DNA of 64,000 bases, from the NCBI GenBank assembly GCA_034509425.1, contig JAVTVJ010000513.1:558001-622000 (forward strand). Reading direction: 5' to 3'. This document shows positions 55,501-64,000 of this stretch, piece by piece (the stretch's first letter is position 1; every line of letters begins with the position of its first letter). A program made the position numbers and the translations under genes. The notes beneath the pieces were generated by a model. The model was given only the letters and a program-made list of their open reading frames with translations, made no database searches and had not been told where the DNA came from. The DNA comes from Eopsaltria australis. Its lineage: Eukaryota; Chordata; Aves; Passeriformes; Petroicidae.

Positions 55501-55770
55501 CAGAGAGCCCCGTCAGAGCCCCCAAGGGCCCGCCCGGACCCCGCAGGGCCCCAAATTCCCCTCCCTGACCTCCAAGGGCCCCCCTGGACCCTCAAGGGCC
55601 GCTCCCAACCCCAGACTTTCCCTCAGGATCCCTGAGTGCCCCCCAGTGCCCACTCGGCCCCCCAAGTGTCCTCCAGACCCTCAAGGAACCTCTAAATTCC
55701 CTCCCCAGACCCAAAACTGCCCCAAATGTGTCCCAGAAATGTCTCCATGCACCCCGAAATGCCCCCATTG
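55501..55770. repeat. C-rich tail of the CpG-rich region (duplicate copy)
   Basis: Counterpart of 13005-13285. Confidence 0.6.
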
Positions 55771-56090
55771 AGCTGTTCTGAGAAAAATATGATAAAAAAG
55801 ACTACAAAAGGTCTCAAAATAGGACTAATTAGCACAAAGAGGGAGAAATCAATAACCAATAGAGGTGAATTAATTAATGAAGGGAATCACGTTACTTAGA
55901 ACTAACAAATATGAAGTTCTTTTGTTGCAGAAAATGAATAGATTTGTGTTTGTATATAAAAATTGGGTAATAAAATAGAAAATTGTATTCTTATAAATAT
56001 TAAATAATTATAACTAATACATGTAAAAATTCAATATTAAAAATGAAGAATAAATTACATTACTAATTACGAAGAAAAAGTACATAAATG
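55771..56090. other. AT-rich end of the 12-kb duplication
   Basis: Counterpart of 13286-13590. Similarity between the two long blocks ends about here. Confidence 0.7.
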
Positions 56091-56420
56091 TTCTTGGGTA
56101 TTTTGTGCTGTCAGTGCCAGGTGGGCGATGTCAGACATGGTGAGGTTGGGGCTGAGGAGCAGCTTGTCCAAACAGGGTCAGCCTGCAAGGGGCTCATTCT
56201 TCTCTGTGCCCAGACCTCCTAAGGACACATTCAGCATCAACATCACTTGGGGAATGCTTCTAAAGGCTCTTCTCTAAACTGTAAAATGAAAAAATACTCA
56301 CTTCATAAAAAATGCAAAAAATCATGAGGTGTTCTTGGAAATCTCCCTCCTTAAGAGAACTCCAAACTGACTCCAATCAGCTGCACAAGCCCTGGAGATG
56401 AGAAGACAACTGAAGTAAGA
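56091..56420. other. Unassigned; partly matches 23.8-24.0 kb
   Basis: 56095-56265 is an inverted copy of 23830-23990. The rest is unassigned. No gene. Confidence 0.5.
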
Positions 56421-56645
56421 CAAGGGGCTTTTGAAAGGGTGGGGCTCGGGGCCCTCCTTCCAATGGAAAAGAACCGTCCTTCTCATCAGGGTGTCCATGG
56501 CTGAACTGGGATTCCACCTCCAAAATTTCCTGTATCCAAGGGTGGCTCCTAGACAAAATCTGCCAGTGCCATCAAGTCTGGCTGGCCTTGGCCTCTGGTG
56601 ACTGCCCCTCATCTGCCCCTGCAACACTGGGGCTCGGTTGTTTCC
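56421..56645. repeat. ~187-bp repeat, one unit (orientation a)
   Basis: A single unit from TTGAAAGGGTGGGGCTC to TTTCCATTGTC, followed directly by short units. Confidence 0.75.
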
Positions 56646-56909
56646 ATTGTCACCACAATGACAGTTCCAGGCCTTGTGGAACCAAGGGGCCGTTGTGACA
56701 CAGAGGGGCTTCATGGATCCAAGAGACCATTGTGACACTGTGGGGTGTTGTGGAACCAGGGAAACCATTGAGACCCTTCAGAGCCTGGTGTAACCAAGGG
56801 GCCATTATGACACCTCAGGGCCTCATGGAAGTGAAGGGACCACGGTGGCATTGCAAGGCCTCATGGAAGGAGAGGCCATTGTGGAACTGCAGGGCCCCAT
56901 GGAACCAAG
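56646..56909. repeat. 36-40 bp tandem repeat (plus orientation)
   Basis: About seven units, ending at the usual junction. Confidence 0.82.
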
Positions 56910-57431
56910 GGGACATGAAAAGGTGTGGCTGCCTTGGGCACCCAGAGGCCACCTGACAGATCTGGCTGATCTTGGCATTTAGAGAGCCCCTGAAACACTG
57001 GGACTCTGGGATTTCCTTTGTATGGAAAAGAACTCTCCTACTCTTCCTGGCATCCATGGCCAAAATTGGGATTCCAGCTCCAAATTTCTCTATATCCAAG
57101 GATTGCTCCCAGAAAAAAGCTGCCATTTCTGTCAAGTCTGGTTGGTCTTGGACTCCTGAGGACCACCACTCACCTGCTCTCCAAACATTGAGGTTCTGTG
57201 CTTTTCTTTTTATGGAAAAGGACCATCCTTCTCCAGGCACAAATGGCTGAAATTGGGGTTCCACATGAAAAATTCTGTATATCCAAGGGTCACTCCCAGG
57301 CAAACCTGCCAGGACAGACAGGTCTGCCTGGTCTTGGCCTCTTGCAAGGTGCCATTCATCAGCCCCTGAAACCCTGGGGCTCCATGGTTTCCTTCCTGTG
57401 GAGACCATTGTGACACTGTGTAGCCTCATGG
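56910..57431. repeat. Junction plus ~187-bp repeat (orientation a) and a short unit
   Basis: About 2.3 units (landmark near 57021 and 57212), then a switch inside a unit at TGTGGAGACCATTGTGACAC into a short unit, which is cut by the element at 57432. Confidence 0.78.
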
Positions 57432-57881
57432 TGATGCCTTTTTCTGGTCTTAGGAAATAAAAGCTCAGACATGGTTGGAGGGTGGGGGGTCATTTACCTC
57501 GGTATTTTAATAGGATCCCATTCAATGCATCGCTTCAGCCATGCATCACAAATGTCCTCCCACCCCCCAATCAAGTATACAATTAAAGACTTTACACATT
57601 AGCATATCTAACGAGGGCCCAATAAAGGGGCTGGGGTGGGCTAACTTCTAGTTTACAGAATCTGTCCTGCTAGGGGACCTTGAGTGCTTACGACAATAGA
57701 GTGTTTGGTCTCCTAACTCTACAGTTTCTGGGGTGTTTAGTCTCCTGGCCTACTGGACACCAAGAAACCAGGCTAAAGTATCACACCCATAGCATCACAA
57801 GTGTGCATGCTAATACTTGTGGATATAGGGAACTGTGTAAAAGGTATTTGAGAGAAAAGGCAAAAAATCCTTCAGGCATCA
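57432..57881. mobile_element. LTR-like element with 8-bp inverted ends and 4-bp target duplication
   Basis: 450 bp. Starts TGATGCCT and ends AGGCATCA, a perfect 8-bp inverted terminal repeat. Flanked by ATGG at 57428-57431 and 57882-57885, and the host short unit reads on across the site. Contains AATAAA at 57455-57460 and 57631-57636. A 4-bp duplication fits a class I ERV solo LTR; a small DNA transposon is the alternative. Confidence 0.7.
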
Positions 57882-58375
57882 ATGGAACCAAGGGAACATG
57901 GAACAGGCCTGGCTGCCTTGGCCTCCCAGGGGCTTCCTGACAGGTCCAGCTGATGGTGGCATGTCCAGGGCTGCTCCTCATCAGTCCCTGGAGCACTGGG
58001 GTTCTGTGCTTTCCTTCCTATGGAAAAGAATTGCCTTTTTCTCCACAGCCAAACTTGATACTCCCCCTAAAAAATTCTCTATATGCAAGGGTTTCTCTCA
58101 GACAAAAACTGCCAGGACAGACAGCTCTGGCTGGCCTTGGCCTCTGGTGGTCACCTCTTATCTGCTCTGAAGCACTGGGGCTGTGTTCCTTCCTTTCTAT
58201 GGAGAAGAACTCTCCTTCTCATCCAGGGACCATGGCCAAAACTGGGATTTGGCCTACAAAATTTCATCTATCCAAGGATTGCTCCAAGACAAAAGTTGCC
58301 AGAAGCGACATCTCTGGCTGGTCTTGTCCTCTGGTGGATTTTTTAGATGATGAGCAGAATGTTTTCATTTGCCAA
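57882..58375. repeat. Junction plus ~187-bp repeat (orientation a) with terminus
   Basis: About 2.3 units, ending in GATGAGCAGAATGTTTTCAT, the same terminus as at about 16035 and, inverted, 35325. Confidence 0.83.
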
Positions 58376-61300
58376 CACCTGGGAGAGGGCCCAGAGATCT
58401 CCCAAGGTGGAGTTAGGAGGCCTCAAGCACATGACCACTACATAGGAAAAAAGGAGCTCTGTGCTCAGTGGAGTGGAGACTGAGGACAGTGGAGGAGAGA
58501 CCTGGGAGGGACGGAAGGGTGATTTCAGAGATGGGGAATCCTTTTGACATAGTAGAGAACAGCCAGAGAAAGAAAGAATTAATGCCAAGTAGAGCTGGGA
58601 AAGGAGACTGGACAGGAGGGGAAAGGAATTTCCATCTTAGAGCAGGGCTGTGATGCAGCACATCCCCCAGAAGGAGTGTGGAGCAGCCCAAGGCTTTGTG
58701 TGGCCAGGCAGAGGCAGGCAGGACGCAGAGCTGTCAGCAAAGGAAGGGACCAGCCAGGTGGGGCAGCCAGGGCATGAGGACAGCCTGCAGGGACAGAGGC
58801 GCAGGGCAGGGACACCGTAGCACAGCCTGGGCTGCAGAGGCCACAGGCATGGGCAGCAGCTGCAAGGCCCTGCCAGAGGCAACTCCTGCAGCACTTTGGC
58901 CATGGCTGCTGGCCCTGGGCGTGAGGCATGAGGAGGAGACAAGTGAGCCTTGCTGTGCTGGGGCCTCATTGCCTCCTTGTCCCTGCTCAGCAGCCTGGCA
59001 GGGGCTGCCCCATGGTGCTGCTCTTGCCATTGCACATGGCCACATGGCAGTGGCCCGGGAAGAGGCCTGAGCAATGAGGGAGGGACAGGATGTGCCTTGC
59101 CAGGGGCTGGGGCTCAGGCCTTGGCCCTTTGCATTGCTGAAACACAACCAGCTTTGCTCAGCATCACAGACACCTTTGCCTTGTTTGTCCCCAGCTGTCA
59201 TCACTGCCTCCAGTGTTGTGCTCTAACTGGAACCTGGGGACACTTTCTCAGTTGTGTCCCTCACTGGGACCCATTAAAACTACAAGAAACTTTGGAGTTT
59301 GATTATGACTTTGAATTCTTGGGAGGTTTCTTCACCTCCCTCTCAGGGACTGATGTTCAGGGCCTCAGCACCAAAGCCCCAGAGGGTCATTGCAGTCCTT
59401 GTGCTGTGTCTGTGCTGCTGAGCTGGGCCGGGCTCCTGGCACAGAGGCAGCTCCTGGCAACCAACAGAAGTTTCAAAAAGCCATTTCTCCTGAGGAGCAG
59501 CTCCTCTCCCAGCCCAGCAGGGCTGAGGGCACTGCCTGCAGGCACCTGAGAGGAGTGAAGCAGAGAGAGGCTGAAAGCAGCTGGAAGGACAATTCAGAGC
59601 TTATTCATGGAGAAATCTTCACCACTTGTGACACAGTCAGTCTCTGGCTGCAGGGATCTTGTAAAGCTGCCCCAGGACACGAGTGCTGTGAGTGTAAGGA
59701 TGGCTGTGCTGCCGTTTGTGGTTTGGGGGAGGATGTGGTGCAGAGCGGGGCTGCCCTGGGCACCGTCAGAGGGACAGGGCAGGACGGCTCCTGCTGCCAG
59801 GGACGGCTGCAGGGACAGCTGAAGGTGGGGGTGCAGCCAGGGCTGCCCAGGGCTGTCCTGCACAGCAGCTCCTGCAGCCCTCAGGGCTCTTGGCCAGCCC
59901 AGGCCATCTGCCACCTGCCAGGGGCAGCTCTCAGCCTGCCTGGCAGCTCCCCATGGCCGCTGGAGGGGAGCTGTGGGTGCAAGGAGTGACTCCTGCCAGG
60001 GCAGGTGCTGCTGCTGTGCAGAGGCTGCTGTGTGGGCCAGGGCTGCTCAGAGCTCCAGCTCATGCCCAGCTCATTTCTGAGGGCACTTTTCAGGAGCACA
60101 TTCAGGCCAGGGCTTTCCTGCTTGACTCTCTGCTTTCCTCAATCTCTGCTCCCACTTTTCCTGGCTCAGCTTGGTGGCAATGGAAACTCAGCTGTGCAGG
60201 GCAGAGCAGAGGCTGAGGCTCTTAAACCATCACACTGAGCATTGCTGGGAGCCTCAGCAAGTGCCTGCACCTGCCCAGCCTCCAGACCCATGCAGCATCA
60301 CCTTTCCATGGTGGCCAGGCCTGGGGGAGCTGTTCTTTAATCCCTGCAGCCCCCAGCAGCTGCAGGGCAGAGCTGGCCCAGGGGCTGGGCTGGGCTCTGG
60401 CAGCTGTGGCAGGGAAGGAGCCCGGGCCCACAGGAACAGCTCCCGGCTGCGACAGCTCCTGCAGCAGAGCCATGGGCAGGGAGGGAGGGAGGCAATGCTG
60501 AGGGAAGCCCTGCTGCAGGGGACATGTGGCACCTGCCGGGCCTGGCCTGCAGTGCAAACACTGGCCTGAGCAGCACAGCTCTTGTGTCCCCTGGCAGCCA
60601 GCACAGCCCTCAGCCCGGGGGCTCGGGGCCCTCAGTGCCCTCCTAGGCCGGCAGAGCAGCAGCAGAGATGAAGGGCATCTCTCCTGCCATGTGCCCATTC
60701 CCTGCTGCCCAGGGCCTCAGGGCCACTGTCCTGCCCTGCTGCTGCCTGGCAGGGGCTGTGCAGGGCTGGCCAGGGAAAGGCTTTGCCTCAGGGCCCGGCT
60801 CTGTCTCTCCTTGCCTTGCTCAGGTGCTGCTGGCATTGCTGAGGGGCTCTGTGGCAATGGCAGCTGCAGCTGCAGGGTCAGGCCCAGCCCTTGGGCTCCT
60901 CCTGTGCAGGGTGAGCCCAGCAATGGGGTGTCCCAGCTCCCTGTGGCCCGGGCAGCTCTGGGCAGGGCAGCCTGGGAGGCTGGCAGTGAGCCCACTCTCC
61001 TCCAGCATTGCCATGGACAGGACCCTTGGTGTGTCCTGGGGATCCATCCAAGCTGTGAGCTGCCTTCCAGGGGACACTGGGGACAGGAGTGTCCTTGGCC
61101 AGAGTGGGGCTGAGACTCTGAGAAAGGCTGAGCCAGTTTGCTCTGCTGTGGCTCCCTCTGCTCTCAGCTGTGTCAGGTTGATTTTCAGGGGCACACAGTG
61201 ACTGCCCTCGATCTCACAAAGGGCAGCTGGGGACAGATGGAGCAACAGAGCAGCTCCCCTCACCCTTCACTGAGTTACAGACAATGCTCCTGCACTGCAC

Positions 61301-61682
61301 AGTTCTCTCTGTTCTCCCTGAGCACAGCAGGAAATCCTCTCCAAGTGCCTTTGGCCATCACCATTCCTTAGCCCTGGGACAGGAGATGCTGCCAAGCTCC
61401 TCTGCCTCAGGAGCAGTTTGGGATGATGGAATCCAACCCCAGGACTGGTCCCTGTCCCCCGTTCCCATGACCCCACTGCTGCAGAGTACAGCTGACCCCT
61501 CGGTGTCCATGGGCAGAGCCCCTGCTGGTGACAGCAACGGGGCCAGATGCCAGCAGAGCTCCAGGCACGGGGCTGAAGGAAGGGCTCTGAGAAAAGAAAA
61601 ACGGAGTGGCCCAGAGCAGCAGTAGCAGAGCTGGGGGAAAGGGCTTGGACATTGCTAAGGAATGTCTCCCCCGATTTTTCAC
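58376..61682 (+). repeat. 5' flanking block of OR copy E (type-1 leader)
   Basis: 58376-58680 matches 35010-35319 inverted. 58680-61682 matches the copy D block inverted. Contains same-strand open frames (for example 58950-59549) also present in other copies; coding status is doubtful. Confidence 0.7.
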
Positions 61683-61700
61683 TGTCTCCTCCTTGAACAG
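61683..61700 (+). promoter_or_regulatory. 3' splice acceptor of OR copy E coding exon
   Basis: TGTCTCCTCCTTGAACAG with AG at 61699-61700, 23 nt before the ATG. Confidence 0.65.
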
Positions 61701-61723
61701 GTGCCCATGGCCAGAGACAGGAA

Positions 61724-62656
61724 ATGTCCAACAGTAGCTCCATCAGCCACTTCCTCCTGCTGCCATTGGCAGACACGCGGCAGCTGCAGCTCCTGCACTT
61801 CTGCCTCTTCCTGGCCATCTCCCTGGCTGCCCTCCTGGGCAACGGCCTCATCATCAGCGCCGTAGCCTGCGGCCACCACCTGCACACCCCCATGTTCTTC
61901 TTCCTGCTCAACCTGGCCCTCAGCGACCTGGGCTCCATCTGCACCACTGTCCCCAAAGCCATGCACAATTCCCTCTGGGACACCAGGGACATCTCATACA
62001 CAGGATGTGCTGCACAGGTATTTTTCTTTCTGTTCTTCATTGTAACAGAATATTCCCTCCTGACCATCATGTGCTATGACCGCTACGTGTCCATCTGCAA
62101 ACCCCTGCACTACGGGACCCTCCTGGGCAGCAGAGCTTGTGCCCACATGGCAGCAGCTGCCTGGGCCAGTGCCTTTCTCAATGCTCTGCTGCATACGGCC
62201 AATACATTTTCCCTGCCCCTGTGCCAGGGCAATGTCCTGGGCCAGTTCTTCTGTGAAATCCCACACATCCTCAGGCTCTCCTGCTCACACTCCTACCTAA
62301 GAGAACTTGGACTCATTGTGGTTAGTCTTTGTTTGGTGTTTGGCTGTTTTTTGTTCATTGTTTTCTCCTATGTACAGATTTTCAGGGCTGTGCTGAGGAT
62401 CCCCTCTGAGCAGGGACGGCACAAAGCCTTTTCCACGTGCCTCCCTCACCTGGCTGTGGTCTCCCTGTTTGTCAGCACTGACATGTTTGCCTACCTGAAG
62501 CCCCCCTCCATCTCCTCCCCATCCCTGGATCTGTCACTGTCAGTTCTGTACTCGGTGGTGCCTCCAGTCCTGAACCCTCTCATTTACAGCCTGAGGAACC
62601 AGGAGCTCAAGGCTGAAGTGTGGAGACTGATGACTGGACGATTTCAGAAACATTAA
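61724..62656 (+). CDS. Olfactory receptor, OR14 / avian gamma-c type (copy E)
   Basis: 310-residue odorant GPCR, intact. Seen: glycosylation site N-S-S at residue 3; LLGNGL in TM1; PMFFFLLNLALSDLG in TM2; MCYDRYVSIC with DRY at 119-121; SY in TM5; KAFSTCLPHL; PPVLNPLIYSLRN in TM7. The start is the only ATG that fits both the paralogue alignment and the acceptor 23 nt upstream. TM3 (VFFFLFFIVTEYSLL) and TM5 (VVSLCLVFGCFLF) are specific to this copy. The AATAAA found after B and C is changed here (CAGGAAAG near 62687), so another polyadenylation signal must be used. Confidence 0.94.
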   Translation: MSNSSSISHFLLLPLADTRQLQLLHFCLFLAISLAALLGNGLIISAVACGHHLHTPMFFFLLNLALSDLGSICTTVPKAMHNSLWDTRDISYTGCAAQVFFFLFFIVTEYSLLTIMCYDRYVSICKPLHYGTLLGSRACAHMAAAAWASAFLNALLHTANTFSLPLCQGNVLGQFFCEIPHILRLSCSHSYLRELGLIVVSLCLVFGCFLFIVFSYVQIFRAVLRIPSEQGRHKAFSTCLPHLAVVSLFVSTDMFAYLKPPSISSPSLDLSLSVLYSVVPPVLNPLIYSLRNQELKAEVWRLMTGRFQKH

Positions 62657-62999
62657 ACTGGTAGCCAATTTCTGCAAATCACTTGCAGGAAAGGTCATGT
62701 TTGAGCGTTCGTGTTAGGTTTGGTTGTTGGTTTGTTGTTTTGTTTTAGATTTTTAATATTGTCTACAAAGAATGTTCATAATTTCTGCCATTTCTCATTT
62801 TGTTTCTCTCTACATTCACAGTGGCCCCAGACTGTGTCAATGAGGATCTGTGCTCTTGGTGGCTTGAAATAAACTAAAGGATCTCCCTGCAGGGTTTTCA
62901 CTGGAGATCCCCCTTTAGTTCCCTTCTCTTGAGCTGCAGCAGCAATGTCTGTGTGCAGAGCTGGTGGCAGATCAGGGCTGGCACAGCAGCTCTGCTCCT
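62657..62999 (+). repeat. 3' flanking block of OR copy E
   Basis: Matches the first ~340 bp of the other OR 3' flanks, then breaks at a CR1 fragment. Confidence 0.65.
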
Positions 63000-64000
63000 G
63001 CTGGCCACACCATTCCTGATCCAGGCCAGCTGCCATTGGCCTTCTTAGCCACGTGGGCACACTGCTGGCTCATGTCCAGCCTGCTGCCCATCAGTGCCCC
63101 AGGTCCCTTTCTGCCTGGCCACTGTCCAGCCACTCTGTCCCCAGCCTGTAGCACTGCAGGGGTTGTTGTGGCCAAAGTGCAGGACCTGGCACTTGGTCCT
63201 GTTAAACCTCCCCTTGTTGGATTTGGGCCCTGGGTCCAGCCTGTCCAGGCCCCTCTGCAGAGCCCTCCTACCCTCCAGCAGATCCACACTCACACCCAGC
63301 TTGGTGTCACCTGCAAATTTGCTGATGCTGGACTCAATCCCCTCACCCAGACCATCAATGAAGATATTGAAATCCACGCTGGCTGGGTCTGAGCTCTCGG
63401 CCATCCTGTAGGTGCTGTGTGATGGCACTCAGGGTGATCTGTTCCATAGCCTTGCCAGGCACCGAGGTCAGGCTGACAGGCCTGGAGTTCCCCAGATCCT
63501 CCTTCCAGCCCTTCTTGGGGATGGGGTCACATTGGCACCTCCAGGGCTCTGGGACCTCCCTGCTGAGCCAGGACTGATGAGAAATGATGGAGAGCAGCTT
63601 GGGGAGCTCATCCAGCAGCTCCATCATGCCCCTAGGATGGATCCCATCTGGTCCCAGAGACACCTGTGAGCATCTGAGTGGCTCAGCAGGTCCCCAGCTG
63701 CTTCCTCCTGGATTACAGGGGGCTGTTCTGCTCCCTGTCCCATCTACCAGCTCAGGAGAACATCTGTCCTGAGGATGACCTGTCTTATTGTTGAAAACTG
63801 AGGCAAAGAAGGGGTTGAGTAGCTCAGCCTTTTCCTCATGTTCAGTTACTATATTCCCTACAGCTTCCAATAAAGAGTAGGGGTTCTCCTTATCAGTCCT
63901 TTTGCTATAAATTTATTTATAAAAACATTTTTTATTATCCTTTACAGAAGTGGCCAGGTTAAGCTCTAATTTAGCTTTCAGCTCTCTAGTTTTTCTTTCT
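63000..64000 (-). mobile_element. CR1 LINE fragment with reverse-transcriptase relic
   Basis: Minus strand, running off the window edge. Two overlapping frames carry the CR1 reverse-transcriptase region: 63870-63355 contains LNPFFASVFNNK, GPDGIHPRG, PIPKKGWKED, NSRPVSLTSVPGKAMEQI, and 63428-63045 contains [10 protein letters not shown] and [17 protein letters not shown] frameshift joins them. The FADD-type catalytic motif reads FAGD, so the element is dead. The 3' UTR is missing at 63000. Confidence 0.9.

Overview
The window looks like songbird (passerine) genomic DNA. The reasons are: CR1 LINE fragments with the typical avian 3' end; single-exon olfactory receptor (OR) genes of the avian gamma-c / OR14 expansion; and many LTR and endogenous retrovirus pieces. 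It is an accessory, repeat-driven OR cluster and not a housekeeping region. All assignments come from reading the sequence; no database search was possible.

Real genes. Five intronless OR14-type coding exons have open reading frames: A 904-1836 (-), B 21094-22026 (+), C 32192-33124 (-), D 44830-45810 (-) and E 61724-62656 (+). A splice acceptor lies about 24 nt before each ATG. Much of the protein is nearly identical between copies, and differences cluster in TM3 and TM5. C has lost the DRY arginine (DCY). D has lost its stop codon and gains 16 residues. A sixth, unrelated OR6-like gene (29586-30269, +) is cut in TM5/TM6 by a solo LTR (30270-31210, 5-bp target duplication).

Repeats. Each OR14 exon carries a shared 5' block of about 2-3.5 kb and a shared 3' block. 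Upstream of the 5' block, directly or after other repeat DNA, the sequence runs into compound arrays made of (i) a 36-40 bp tandem repeat with core CCATTGTGACAC and (ii) a tandem repeat of about 187 bp. The arrays occur in both orientations, with the 187-bp array flanked by inverted 38-bp arrays. A block of about 12 kb (OR A through 13.6 kb) is directly duplicated as OR D through 56.1 kb. Both copies also contain a repeat of about 145 bp, a G-rich ACTGGGA minisatellite and a CpG-rich array of ZNF143-like motifs (ACTACAACTCCCGTCATGC type) with a CCAAT box.

Retroelements. A class I ERV gag/pro/pol fragment lies at about 26.0-28.3 kb (-). A complete-ended but pol-less betaretrovirus-like provirus lies at 36589-41678 (-), with two LTRs, a Trp-type primer site, a polypurine tract, broken gag and an env tail. 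A 1.65-kb LTR-like insertion (5240-6891) is present in only one copy of the 12-kb duplication. A 450-bp LTR-like element lies at 57432-57881. CR1 fragments lie at 23.6, 42.7-43.3 and 63.0-64.0 kb.

How it fits together. The likely picture is a tandem/inverted OR14 family that expands as OR-plus-array units. Gene conversion keeps the ORF scaffold homogeneous while the ligand-pocket segments differ. The arrays supply the homology for unequal exchange, and the promoter-like ZNF143 array is carried along with the duplicated unit.
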